Below are positions 45,254 to 53,526 of a DNA stretch of 64,000 nt, piece after piece. The notes under the pieces are model-generated. The model was not told where the DNA came from and searched no databases. It saw only the letters and a list, made by a program, of their open reading frames with translations. The stretch is from the NCBI RefSeq assembly GCF_901827175.1, contig NZ_LR594662.1, positions 1,922,001 through 1,986,000 on the forward strand, given 5' to 3'. The position numbers and the translations under genes are program-made. The stretch is from Variovorax sp. RA8. Its GTDB lineage: Bacteria > Pseudomonadota > Gammaproteobacteria > Burkholderiales > Burkholderiaceae_C. Position 1 is the first letter of the stretch; each line of letters opens with the position of its first letter.

Positions 45254-46000
45254 ATGGCGCACCTGGCGGAACTGGACCTGGCGTTTTCGCAGCCGTGCAA
45301 GCGTTGTGCGCAGCTGCTGTATGGGCGCGTCAAGTTCTGTCCGTACTGCGGCGGCGAGAACGATGCGCCCCGGTGGGGGGACGAGGCAGCGAACACGGCT
45401 TTCGGGCCCGGGCACGCGGCCTCTGATTCCGCCGAGCCGGCACCGTCGCCGGCGGAAGAGCTGCTCATCGTGCCGCGCCACGAAGCGCCGGAGACGACCG
45501 ATCGTCCCATCCTCGAGGTCCGCAACGAAGCCCGGGAGGAGGCGGACCTCGACATCGCCCATATCGTCCCCGCTGCCTTCGAGTGGCCCGAAGAGCTGCC
45601 GGTCGCGACCACGACGGTGCAGCCGCGAGCCCTGGCGCCGCGCCGTGGCCCGATGCTGAAGTACGCCGCGATCGGGGTGGCGATGGCCGTCTCCGTGCTC
45701 GCCCTGATCCTCGGTTATGTCCGTTCCGGCCAGGAGAGCGTGGCGCAGCGGTCGAAAGCGCCGACGGCGCAGCAGCCCCAGCCGCAGAGTGCGCCGGAGC
45801 TCCCCACCCAGGCACCGCGGGGCGCAGAAGTGACGGCCGCCGTTGTCCCCGCCCCGGTCGCTGCCGTCCCGGCGCCGGTCGCGCCGGTCGCTGGCGCCGC
45901 CCCTGCACCGGCGGTGCCTGCGCAGGAGCCCGGCAAGGCCGGGTGCAACGAAGCACTCGCGGCATTGGCCCTGTGCCCCGACACCGGGAGCGCGCGTTGA
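45254..46000 (+). CDS. Zinc-ribbon single-pass membrane protein with C-x9-C tail
   Basis: A 248-residue protein. An N-terminal zinc ribbon has Cys15-x2-Cys18 and Cys29-x2-Cys32 (PCKRCAQ and FCPYCGG). An acidic linker follows, a transmembrane helix spans about 134-155 (YAAIGVAMAVSVLALILGYV), and a Pro/Ala/Gln-rich segment leads to a C-terminal CNEALAALALC (231-241). The predicted topology is zinc ribbon inside, tail in the periplasm. The tail motif recurs at the C-terminus of the next gene's product, which is periplasmic, so the two may meet there. Function unknown. Confidence 0.8.
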   Translation: MAHLAELDLAFSQPCKRCAQLLYGRVKFCPYCGGENDAPRWGDEAANTAFGPGHAASDSAEPAPSPAEELLIVPRHEAPETTDRPILEVRNEAREEADLDIAHIVPAAFEWPEELPVATTTVQPRALAPRRGPMLKYAAIGVAMAVSVLALILGYVRSGQESVAQRSKAPTAQQPQPQSAPELPTQAPRGAEVTAAVVPAPVAAVPAPVAPVAGAAPAPAVPAQEPGKAGCNEALAALALCPDTGSAR

Positions 46001-46073
46001 AGGGCGCGAGCCGCGCCTCGCGTGGGCCATGCCCGGCGCCGCGACCCCACCAGGAATCCTCGAAGGAGCCAGC

Positions 46074-47159
46074 ATGCCCATCCGATCACTGTTGACGGGA
46101 CTGATGTGGATCGCCCTCCTGCCCGCGGCCCTCGCGGCGCCGCCCAGGGCCGAGTACAAGATCGTCACCGCGTCGAAGAGCGGCACCTACATCCAGATCG
46201 GCCGCGACCTCGCCAAGTGGGTGGCGGAGCCCGCCGGCATCGATCTCGAGGTGCTGGAATCGAAGGGTTCGGCCGAGAACGTGCATCGCATGCGCTTCGA
46301 GCAGGGGGTCAAGCTCGCGCTGGTGCAGTCCGACGTCTACCAGGCCTTCCTGGACGAGGCGAAGGCGGGCAGCGCCGACGCGGGCAACATCATCCGGCCG
46401 CTGCGGCTCATCATGCCGCTCTATGACGAGGAGATCTACTTCGTCGCCCGCGCCGACTCGCCGCTGAACTACATCCATGAGATCAGGAACCGGAAGATCA
46501 GCGTCGGTGCGCTCGGCAGCGGCACGGCGCTCACCTCGAGAACGCTCTACCAGCTGATGTTCGGGGAGCCGCTCCCGCCGGCCAACACGGAGTACCTGAG
46601 CAACGAGGAGGCGCTCGCCCGGCTCACCGTCGACAAGTCGATCGACGTCGCCATCATCGTGGCCGGACAGCCCGCCAAGCTGTTCACCGACATGAAGCCC
46701 GAGGCGCGCAACTTCATCAAGATCCTGAAGCTGGACGAGAAGGCGCCGGAGACCACGCGCGCGAAGAAGACCTACTTTCCCGCGACCATCCGCGCGGCGA
46801 GCTACGCCAACTGGCTCGCGGCCGATATTCCCACCCTGACCGTCAAGGCCTACCTGGTCACCTATGACTATGGCCTGCAGTCCACGGTCGGCAACCTGGT
46901 GCGCTTCGCGGATTCGCTCTGCACCAATTTCGACATGCTCCAGGCCAACGGACACCCCAAGTGGAAGCAGGTGAAGCTGGAACTGCCTGCACTGGGCCAG
47001 GGCTGGCGCTACTACCCGCCGATGGAAAAGCGGTTGCGCGCCTGCATTTCATCCCAGGCAGCGTCGAGGGTAGGGGCCTTTGGCAAGGCAGCCGCACCAT
47101 CCCAGCCCCGACGCCCCTGCACGGAGCAGGAACTGGTGCTGGGCATCTGCAACAGGTGA
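46074..47159 (+). CDS. TAXI-family TRAP-type solute receptor without membrane subunits
   Basis: A 361-residue periplasmic protein with a signal peptide ending near ALAAPP. The family signature IVTASKSGTYIQIGRDLAKW opens the mature part, and VLESKGSAENV, LALVQSDVYQAF and ALGSGTALTSR follow. TAXI proteins are ligand receptors for TRAP carriers, but no DctQ/DctM-like gene is present. At the C-terminus is an extension with CTEQELVLGIC (349-359), a cysteine pair spaced exactly as in the zinc-ribbon protein upstream. I infer a sensing or signalling job instead of transport. GAAGGAG precedes ATG 46074. Confidence 0.87.
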   Translation: MPIRSLLTGLMWIALLPAALAAPPRAEYKIVTASKSGTYIQIGRDLAKWVAEPAGIDLEVLESKGSAENVHRMRFEQGVKLALVQSDVYQAFLDEAKAGSADAGNIIRPLRLIMPLYDEEIYFVARADSPLNYIHEIRNRKISVGALGSGTALTSRTLYQLMFGEPLPPANTEYLSNEEALARLTVDKSIDVAIIVAGQPAKLFTDMKPEARNFIKILKLDEKAPETTRAKKTYFPATIRAASYANWLAADIPTLTVKAYLVTYDYGLQSTVGNLVRFADSLCTNFDMLQANGHPKWKQVKLELPALGQGWRYYPPMEKRLRACISSQAASRVGAFGKAAAPSQPRRPCTEQELVLGICNR

Positions 47160-47178
47160 GGCAACAGGGCGCGACGAG

Positions 47179-48366
47179 TCACCAGCCCGCTGCCTCGCCC
47201 AGCAACGCGCGCCGTGCCAGCAGAAAGGTCGCCGCATTCCAGCTCTGGCCCGCCATCCCCCTCGGCGCCAGCGTCCGCCCGTGGAACCACTCGGTAAAGC
47301 GCCAGTCGTCGAGCGCGTTCACCCATGCCAGCCGCGCGAGCTCGGACCAGGCCGGCTGGTGCAGCCCCAGGCGCGCCAGCATCATTGCCCAGAAGCCGCC
47401 GACGAATGGCCAGATGCCGCCGTTGTGGTACTGGTGCACGAGGTTCTGTTGGTGGCGTCCCATGTAGAGCCGCCACAGCGGGTGCTGCGGTGTCAGCGGA
47501 TGCAGCACCACTCGCACCGGATAAGGCACGCTGGCATTCGCCGCGGTGAGGGTCTCGACGATGCGGTAGGCCAACCGGGTATCCGCCAGTCCGCTCTGGA
47601 TCGCCAGGATGTTGCCGAACACGTCCCCTTCGTGGCCGACCACCGAGAGATTGACGAAGCTCAAATACAGGCCGGGGTCGCGCCGGCCGCGGCGCGCATA
47701 GTGCCGCAGCAGCCGCGCCCGGTGGTACTTGGGCAGCTCGTCCTGGAAGGGATTGAACAGGTGATTGAAGTGGTAGTGCGTCGCCTCGGTGTGGTCCAGC
47801 TCGTAGCGGCGCTTCACCTCGTACCAGAGCGCGTTGGTGTAGAGCACGTAGCCTGAGCGCGGCATGATGTCGGCCCAGTCGCTGGCCTCGTTCTGCTGCA
47901 GCAGCCGGAAGTGCTGGTGCTCCTGCGCCAGCAGCCAGCCGATCGCGCGGCCCACCTCGCCGCTCCAGTGCGAGGGGCCGACGCGGCCATGGCGGCGCAC
48001 GTGGTCCACCGCGATCAGCCACCACAAGGTGGCGTCGATGCAGCCCAGGTACCAGAAGTCGGCATCGCGACCTTCGGGGTCCACGTACTTGGGGATCTGC
48101 CCGTTGGGCGCCTGCTGCGCCGCCAGCGCGTCGAGGCTGTTCACCGCGCCCTGCTCCAGCGCGGGCACGCCGCTGCCGCACATCGCCATCACGCAGATGG
48201 CGGCGTCGCGCCCGAAGATCCGCGTGTAGCGCCGCGCCTCGGCCGCTTCGGTGCGGCTGGCGGCGAGGATGCCGTGCGGGGTCAGGTTGCGCTCGAGGAG
48301 GTCGAGTGAAGCCTGGGCGCAGGTGTCGATCAATGCACGGGCGGGAGGGTCGAGATGATGGGCCAT
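47179..48366 (-). CDS. Glycoside hydrolase, GH100 / amylo-alpha-1,6-glucosidase-like
   Basis: A 395-residue protein with an (alpha/alpha)6-barrel pattern: YTRIFGRDAAICVMAMCGSG, PNGQIPKYVDPEGRDADFWY, NEASDWADIMPRSGYVLYTN and HQYHNGGIWPFVGGFWAMML. These resemble neutral/alkaline invertases (GH100) and glycogen-debranching-type alpha-1,6-glucosidases; the Asp residues in SDWAD and FGRDA are candidates for the active site. There is no signal peptide, so it acts in the cytoplasm on an oligosaccharide or sucrose-like glycoside. ATG 48366 is preferred over an in-frame ATG 12 codons upstream. It is convergent with the TAXI gene and has no sugar genes around it. Confidence 0.8.
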   Translation of the reverse strand: MAHHLDPPARALIDTCAQASLDLLERNLTPHGILAASRTEAAEARRYTRIFGRDAAICVMAMCGSGVPALEQGAVNSLDALAAQQAPNGQIPKYVDPEGRDADFWYLGCIDATLWWLIAVDHVRRHGRVGPSHWSGEVGRAIGWLLAQEHQHFRLLQQNEASDWADIMPRSGYVLYTNALWYEVKRRYELDHTEATHYHFNHLFNPFQDELPKYHRARLLRHYARRGRRDPGLYLSFVNLSVVGHEGDVFGNILAIQSGLADTRLAYRIVETLTAANASVPYPVRVVLHPLTPQHPLWRLYMGRHQQNLVHQYHNGGIWPFVGGFWAMMLARLGLHQPAWSELARLAWVNALDDWRFTEWFHGRTLAPRGMAGQSWNAATFLLARRALLGEAAGW

Positions 48367-48492
48367 GGGTCTTGTGGTCGCAGGGGAGTCTGCCAGCGGC
48401 AATTCTCGCGGCTCGCACGACTGCGCGAGGCTGCGTGGCTAAGATGTCCGCCGACCGGGTCCAGACCCGAAGGCGAAAGGACGCCCCTGAAC

Positions 48493-49695
48493 ATGAGTGC
48501 CGACGACCCCATTCGACCGAGCCGCAGGCGTTCCGCCTGGGAACGCGCCCGCTCCCCCTCCCGCGCTCGGGCACGCGCGCGGGCGCGGAGGAGGGGATTG
48601 ATGGTGTTCTCCGCCGCCGTGGCGGTCGTCATGGTGGTCATCGGCGCGACGCTGTACCACCTCGCGAGCTCAGAGCGCGAACTGTCTGCCGCCGTGGCCG
48701 CGGCGCCGCCGCAGGCAGGCCGCAAGCCGGTGGAGCGAACGGCCGCGCTCCCGCCCCTCACCCTGCCGGCCGACGATGCGCCCCATGGGTCCGCGATGGA
48801 GTGGTGGTACTACAGCGGCATCCTCGGTGCCGAGGCGGGCCAGCGCTACGCCGTCCACATGGTCGTCTTCGTGGCCAACGGGCTGGTCAAGCACACCGTC
48901 ATGCATGCGGCGCTGACCGACCTCCAGACCGGCAAGCGCTATGCCAGCCAGAGCCGTACCGGCGGCACACCCGCGAGGAGCGTCGCCTACGGCTTCGACT
49001 TCCGGCAGGAGGGATGGCAGGTCACCGCGTCGCCATCGTTCCATGTGCTGCAGGCCGGCTTCGACGGCGCCTCGATCGCCGTCGACCTGGGTGTTTCCGG
49101 CCCGGTCGTCGCGCATCGCGCGCCGGGTTCCGAGACGCCCGGCCTGCTCGACTTCGGCCAGAGCGGGATCAGCTACTACTATTCGCGCCCCCGAATGCCG
49201 GCGCGCGGCAGCATCGCCATTGCAGGGAAATCCGTCCCGGTGAGTGGCGAGCTCTGGTTCGATCACCAGTGGGGCGAGTTCGATGTCCTGTCGCTGGGCT
49301 GGAACTGGTTCGCCCTGCACCTGGACGATGGATCGGACCTGATGGTCTACGAACTCTTCGACATGGAGGGCCGGAAGGTCATGACCGCGGGCACCCTGTC
49401 GAACGCCCAGGGCTCGCAACCCCTCGAACCCGGCCAGGTCGAACTGGTGCCCGGCCGGACATGGACGAGCCCGAAGACCGGCATCGGCTACGTCGTCGAA
49501 TGGGGCATCAAGCTGCCATCGGGCTTCCTGAACATCAAGCCCTTCTTCGCCGACAGCGAATTCGATTCGGGCGGGACGACCGCGAACATCTATTGGGAAG
49601 GGCCCGTCAAGGTGGGCGGCAGCCGCGAAGGGCAGGGCTTTCTCGAGTTGAGCGGCTACGACCGCCTGGGCGCCAGCCAGCCGAAGCGCAGGTGA
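48493..49695 (+). CDS. CrtC/AttH-like lipocalin-fold protein, membrane-anchored
   Basis: A 400-residue protein. An Arg-rich N-terminus (over a dozen Arg in residues 9-34) precedes one transmembrane helix (37-57), which should place the bulk outside the cytoplasm. The hallmark of the carotenoid 1,2-hydratase/AttH family is PHGSAMEWWYYSGIL (about 97-111), and GELWFDHQWGEFD is the second family block. Members include CrtC, lipocalin-like hydrolases and lipid-handling proteins. No carotenoid genes are nearby, so a lipid or terpenoid-binding role is more likely. Next come a cyclic-nucleotide-binding protein and a secreted unknown on the same strand. Confidence 0.85.
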   Translation: MSADDPIRPSRRRSAWERARSPSRARARARARRRGLMVFSAAVAVVMVVIGATLYHLASSERELSAAVAAAPPQAGRKPVERTAALPPLTLPADDAPHGSAMEWWYYSGILGAEAGQRYAVHMVVFVANGLVKHTVMHAALTDLQTGKRYASQSRTGGTPARSVAYGFDFRQEGWQVTASPSFHVLQAGFDGASIAVDLGVSGPVVAHRAPGSETPGLLDFGQSGISYYYSRPRMPARGSIAIAGKSVPVSGELWFDHQWGEFDVLSLGWNWFALHLDDGSDLMVYELFDMEGRKVMTAGTLSNAQGSQPLEPGQVELVPGRTWTSPKTGIGYVVEWGIKLPSGFLNIKPFFADSEFDSGGTTANIYWEGPVKVGGSREGQGFLELSGYDRLGASQPKRR

Positions 49696-49829
49696 TCCGG
49701 CAGGCCGGGGCTGGGCTTGCGGACTTGCACTCATCCGCTGCAGCGCCGAGTTGGATGTAATGAACGTCCGCCGGTCCTGGGTTTGTCCATCATCATCCCG
49801 TCCAGGACCGCACCGGAGAGGGAACGCTC

Positions 49830-50525
49830 ATGCCAATGCCCGCACTGTTCGACACCGCAGTTGCCGCCTTGTATTCGGCCTTGGCCACGCCATCCGGCAT
49901 CGTGGCGCTGTGCTCGGCAGGGGTCGCCGGCTTGCTGATCATCGTGAGCTCCTTCGTCAAGACCATGATCCCCCTGCGCTGCCTGGCGATCGGCGGCAAC
50001 CTGGGCTTCCTCATCTACGGCGCGCTGCATCCGTCGCTGATCCTGGTGCTGCTGCACGGCGCGCTGCTGCCGATCAACGTCTTCCGCGCGGCCCAGATGG
50101 TCCGCCTCACCCGCCGCGTGCAGATCGCGGCTGCGTCGAACGACCTGTCCGGTGTCTGGCTGCGTCCCTACATGCGCCGGCGGCGTTTGAGGAAAGACGC
50201 CATCCTGTTCCGCAAGGGTGATCCCGCAAAGCGCTTGTATTTCCTCGCGGAAGGGCGGATCGAGTTCGTCGAGATCGGGCAGACCATGGAGCCCGGCCGG
50301 CTGTTCGGCGAGATCGGGTTCTTCGCGCCCGACAAGCGCCGCACGCTGACCGCCCGCTGCGCCACCCCCTGCACCGTGCTGCAGATGGACGAGATGACTT
50401 TCAAGTCGCTCTATTTCCAGAACCCCGCCTTCGGGTTCGAGGTGGTGACGCTGGTGGCCGGGCGCCTTCTGGCGGACCGGCAGCGCCTCGAGGATCGGCT
50501 GGCGACCGTCTCGCCCCCGCTCTGA
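49830..50525 (+). CDS. Membrane protein with cyclic-nucleotide-binding domain (Popeye-like layout)
   Basis: The 231-residue protein has about three hydrophobic segments in residues 8-85 and a cNMP-binding jelly roll at about 120-215 (LFRKGDPAKRLYFLAEGRIE, RLFGEIGFF, RTLTARCATPCTVL). The phosphate-binding cassette FGEIGFFAPDKRRTLTA lacks the classical PRxAT arginine-alanine order. There is no DNA-binding domain, so this is not a Crp regulator. Three membrane spans plus cNMP domain is the layout of Popeye-domain proteins. It may gate or anchor a partner in response to a nucleotide. A GGAGAGGGA ribosome site lies before ATG 49830. Confidence 0.85.
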   Translation: MPMPALFDTAVAALYSALATPSGIVALCSAGVAGLLIIVSSFVKTMIPLRCLAIGGNLGFLIYGALHPSLILVLLHGALLPINVFRAAQMVRLTRRVQIAAASNDLSGVWLRPYMRRRRLRKDAILFRKGDPAKRLYFLAEGRIEFVEIGQTMEPGRLFGEIGFFAPDKRRTLTARCATPCTVLQMDEMTFKSLYFQNPAFGFEVVTLVAGRLLADRQRLEDRLATVSPPL

Positions 50526-50596
50526 GCGTGCGGCGGCCCGAGGCGAACAACCTATTGCAAATGGAAGGCTAGCCAGACCCACGACGCGGGCTGACA

Positions 50597-51493
50597 ATGC
50601 GCAACATCATGAAACGCGCGACGACACTTCGCCGCCTGGCGCTGTGGGTCTGGTTCCTGATCCTGCCGGTCATCGCCCAGGCGCAGACACAGCTAGGGAG
50701 TGCCGCTGCCCTGCGGGCCAAATACGACGCCGTGCAGACGCAGTTGGCAAAGAACGTCTTCGGGCGGCCGCTGGTGCTCGAATCGACGGAAGCTTCCGGG
50801 CAGTTGAGCGGCGACATCTTCGCGGTGCTGAGCCACCCGTTCGACCAGGTGAGCGGTTCCTTGAGCCAGCCCGGCGTCTGGTGCGATGTGCTGATGCTGC
50901 ACCTCAACACCAAGCACTGCGCAGTGCGCGGAACAGCCCCTGCCAGGATGCTCGCCGTCTCGGTCGGCCGCAAGTTCGACCAGCCGCTCTCGGAGGCCCA
51001 GCGCGTCGAGTTCATCTGGCAGCCGCCGAACGTCGCCGACGACTACCTGAGCGTGCGGCTGAGCGCCGACAAGGGGCCGCTGTCGACCCGCGACTACCGC
51101 ATCGAGCTCGAGGCGACGCCGCTGGGCAACGGCAAAACCTTCATTCATCTCGGCTACGCCTACGCCTACGGCGTTGCCGCGCGCATCGCGATGCAGGGCT
51201 ACCTCGCGACCCTCGGCGCGGACAAGGTGGGATTCACCGCGACGGGCAAGGACTCGGCGGGGGAGCCGGCGTACGTGGGCGGCGTGCGCGGCGTGGTGGA
51301 GCGCAACACCATGCGCTACTACCTTGCCATCGATGCCTACATGGACTCACCCAGGCAACTGGCGCCGCGCCTCGCGGCCTGGTTCGACAGCACGGAGCGC
51401 TACGCGCGGCAACTGCACGAAGTGGAGCGGGAAGACTATCTCGCCATGAAGCGCAACGAATACAAGCGTCTTGCGAGCGGCGTGGCCGAGTGA
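50597..51493 (+). CDS. Secreted protein of unknown function
   Basis: A 298-residue protein with a basic N-terminus, a hydrophobic core (LALWVWFLILPVIA) and a predicted cleavage after AQAQT, so it is exported. I do not recognise the family. The mature part is mixed alpha/beta with a hydrophobic C-terminal region (GYAYAYGVAARIAMQGYLATLG) and two cysteines (WCDVL and KHCAV) that could form a disulfide. It follows the cyclic-nucleotide-binding protein by 71 bp on the same strand. Two in-frame ATGs at 50597 and 50609 are possible; neither has a clear ribosome site. Confidence 0.7.
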   Translation: MRNIMKRATTLRRLALWVWFLILPVIAQAQTQLGSAAALRAKYDAVQTQLAKNVFGRPLVLESTEASGQLSGDIFAVLSHPFDQVSGSLSQPGVWCDVLMLHLNTKHCAVRGTAPARMLAVSVGRKFDQPLSEAQRVEFIWQPPNVADDYLSVRLSADKGPLSTRDYRIELEATPLGNGKTFIHLGYAYAYGVAARIAMQGYLATLGADKVGFTATGKDSAGEPAYVGGVRGVVERNTMRYYLAIDAYMDSPRQLAPRLAAWFDSTERYARQLHEVEREDYLAMKRNEYKRLASGVAE

Positions 51494-51550
51494 GCGCAGC
51501 CTGGCGGTGCCGATCACGCTGACGGGCACGAAATCCTTGAGAGGGCCGGA

Positions 51551-52048
51551 TCAGTACACGCCCAGCGCCAGCCCCGCCGCCAGCGCGGCGCCGAGCTCGC
51601 GGCATTGCGCAAGGTCGTCCGCACCGATCTGCTTGGGGCGCGCGATCGCCTCGGGGGTCTGGGCGTGGGTGCAGACGATCAGTGCCGGCGCGACGCAGCG
51701 CAGCCGCCAGCCGGTGGCGATGCGGTCGATCTGCCGCGCGGCGTTCTGGCCGTCGCTGCCGGCGCAGATCAGCGTGGCGTAGGGCCGGCCGTTCACCTGG
51801 TCGAGCGCGGCGTAGTAGCAGCGGTCGAAGAAGTCCTTCATCAGCCCGGCCATCGCGGCGAGGTTCTCGGGCGTGGCGAACACATAGCCCGCCGCGCCCA
51901 GTACGTCGTCCGGCTGTGCCTCGGGCGCGCGCAGCAGCCGCACCTGCACCCCGGCTTCGTCGCGTGCGCCCTCGGCCGCCGCCTGCGCCATCTGCGCGGT
52001 GCCGCCGGTCATCGTGTGATAGACCACGAGCAGCGTCTTTGGATTCAT
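51551..52048 (-). CDS. Flavodoxin-like NAD(P)H-dependent oxidoreductase
   Basis: A 165-residue flavodoxin-fold protein. The FMN phosphate loop is HTMTGGTAQMA (11-21), and the isoalloxazine-binding part is GYVFATPENLAAMAGLMKDFFDR. This pattern fits the family of small FMN reductases related to WrbA and NADPH-dependent FMN reductase. It probably reduces quinones or flavins in the cytoplasm. ATG 52048 is chosen because it begins the first strand directly (MNPKTLLVVYHT); an ATG four codons upstream is less suitable. It is separated from the lipase gene by 37 bp and may share its transcript. Confidence 0.87.
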   Translation of the reverse strand: MNPKTLLVVYHTMTGGTAQMAQAAAEGARDEAGVQVRLLRAPEAQPDDVLGAAGYVFATPENLAAMAGLMKDFFDRCYYAALDQVNGRPYATLICAGSDGQNAARQIDRIATGWRLRCVAPALIVCTHAQTPEAIARPKQIGADDLAQCRELGAALAAGLALGVY

Positions 52049-52085
52049 GCCGCCCAGCATAGCGGCACGATACGGCGAGCGCGGT

Positions 52086-53087
52086 TCAGTCGTCGTGGTC
52101 CTTGTCCTTGTCCCTGCGCTGGTCGGTAAGGAAATCGAGCGTGGCCTGCCAGGTCTGCGGCGAGTTCAGGATGCCGAGGTGGCCGGTGCGCAGGATCGGG
52201 TCGTAGGCGCCTTGCCCGGTGAGCACGAGCTCGCGCGCACCACGCAGGCTGGCGCTTCTGGAAAAGTCGGTGGGCTTGCCGAAAGAGTCCACGGCGGGCA
52301 CCGGCGCCACCGCGCCGTCCTGCACCGGAAAGTAGACGAAGCTGGCGTCGCCGTTGCGGATGACCAGCACGCGGGTGGGCCCGTCGTTCTCGCGGCCGCC
52401 GTTGCGGCCGTTGAGCAGGCGCAGGAAAAACGTGTCGGGCGAGCCCAGCTCCCGGCACACGTCGCTGGTCGGGGTGAAGCCGCCCGCCGCCGGCGCCTGG
52501 AAGTAGTTGGCGGGGTCGGGGGAGCAATTGATGATGCCGTGGTTGGGGCCATCGATCGCCACGAAGCGGCGCACGAGGTGCTGCGCCTCGTCCTGCCGCA
52601 TCCATTCGCGCGCCAGCGTCACGCCGAGGCTGTGGCCGACGATGTCCACGCGCTTCGCTCCGGTGAAGTCCATCACTGCCCGCACGAAGCGGCGCAGGTC
52701 CGGCACATTGGCCGCGTTGGTGTGGGCGATGCTCGAGCGGCGCGTCTGGTCCGAAGCGAGGTCGCACTGGTCGCCCTGGTAGCCGACGCCCCAGAGCTCG
52801 CTGGTGGAGTAGCCGTTGTCGGCGAGGAATTGCGCAAGCGCCTGGATGCGCCCGTAGGGGCTGCAGGCGGTGGCGAACGGCGTGTCGTTGTTGCCGTGGA
52901 TGAGGATCACCGGCGTTCGTGTCACCGCGCCGGCGGCACCGAAGCCGATGAGCGGCCTGGCGAGCGAGGTGTCTTCGATCGAAGGAAAGCCGGGCGGCAG
53001 CGTGTTGCCCACGATCCCCGCCGCATGCGCGGCGACCGTGGCGACGAAGGCTGCAAGGGCGGCGGCATGGCGAATCCACGTTTTCAT
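52086..53087 (-). CDS. Secreted alpha/beta-hydrolase (lipase-like)
   Basis: The 333-residue protein has a signal peptide (cleavage near AHAAG). The oxyanion-hole HGN (64-66) follows the first core strand ILIHGNND, the nucleophile elbow is GHSLG with Ser153, and a late His in TGHLGILNSP completes the triad. Cysteines at 75, 108 and two later positions could form disulfides. The fold resembles triacylglycerol lipases and extracellular polyester-degrading hydrolases of Burkholderiales. The acidic/basic tail DKDKDHDD is unusual. Its ribosome site AAGGAG lies inside a remnant of another hydrolase gene just upstream. Confidence 0.87.
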   Translation of the reverse strand: MKTWIRHAAALAAFVATVAAHAAGIVGNTLPPGFPSIEDTSLARPLIGFGAAGAVTRTPVILIHGNNDTPFATACSPYGRIQALAQFLADNGYSTSELWGVGYQGDQCDLASDQTRRSSIAHTNAANVPDLRRFVRAVMDFTGAKRVDIVGHSLGVTLAREWMRQDEAQHLVRRFVAIDGPNHGIINCSPDPANYFQAPAAGGFTPTSDVCRELGSPDTFFLRLLNGRNGGRENDGPTRVLVIRNGDASFVYFPVQDGAVAPVPAVDSFGKPTDFSRSASLRGARELVLTGQGAYDPILRTGHLGILNSPQTWQATLDFLTDQRRDKDKDHDD

Positions 53088-53283
53088 CAGCGGTCTCCTT
53101 CCTCTGCGGCGGCGATGATGCCGGTGAAAGGCGGGGCTGGCAAGGCCGCGTGCGCCGGACGATCTGCGACCCAGCCGAAGCCGTCACGCATGGCACGGGG
53201 CCGCGCATAGAGCTTCGCATAGTGGCGGCGCGAGGCTTCATCGAACTTCTTCGGTTCCTGCGGCACCGGGCGCAGCCAGCGAA
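53087..53283 (-). pseudogene. Remnant of an alpha/beta-hydrolase gene (C-terminal part)
   Basis: Read leftward, about 63 codons stay open and encode FDEASRRHYAKLYARPRAMRDG, the type of stretch seen after the lid in epoxide-hydrolase/dehalogenase-like proteins (H/Y-x-PGAMRAGF pattern), then a tail ending in TGA that overlaps the lipase ATG as TGATG. The N-terminal half with the nucleophile elbow is absent. The open piece stops making sense at about 53283, where a different remnant on the other strand begins. Confidence 0.5.
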
Positions 53284-53293
53284 CTGCTGCGCC

Positions 53294-53431
53294 GGCGAGT
53301 TCGGCGAGCTGCTCAAGGGCCAGGGCATGGTGGCTTCGGACATCGCGCCCGCACAGATCCGTGCCCGCGTGGACAAGGAAACCGAGTTCTGGAGAAAAAC
53401 GGTCCGGCAGCTCGACATCAAGATGGAATAG
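53294..53431 (+). pseudogene. Remnant of a Bug-family receptor gene (C-terminal ~45 codons)
   Basis: The frame GEFGELLKGQGMVASDIAPA, ending in ETEFWRKTVRQLDIKME and a TAG, looks like the C-terminal helix pair of a Bug/TTT receptor. Nothing upstream on this strand continues the family. It abuts the hydrolase remnant on the minus strand. The rest of 53432-53526 contains no gene I can see. Confidence 0.45.
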
Positions 53432-53526
53432 GGTGCGGCCCTGCGGAATACCTCACGGTCGAGGGCCCGTGCGAGAGGCAGAATGCGGGAGACCGCACCC
53501 CGTCTCCCCCAAGGTTAAAAGAACGT

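Noticed and set aside
46074..47159. Complete TRAP transporter
   Set aside because: Only the TAXI receptor is present; no small or large membrane subunit gene exists on either side.
49830..50525. Crp/Fnr transcription factor
   Set aside because: The protein has the cyclic-nucleotide domain but membrane helices at the N-terminus and no C-terminal helix-turn-helix.
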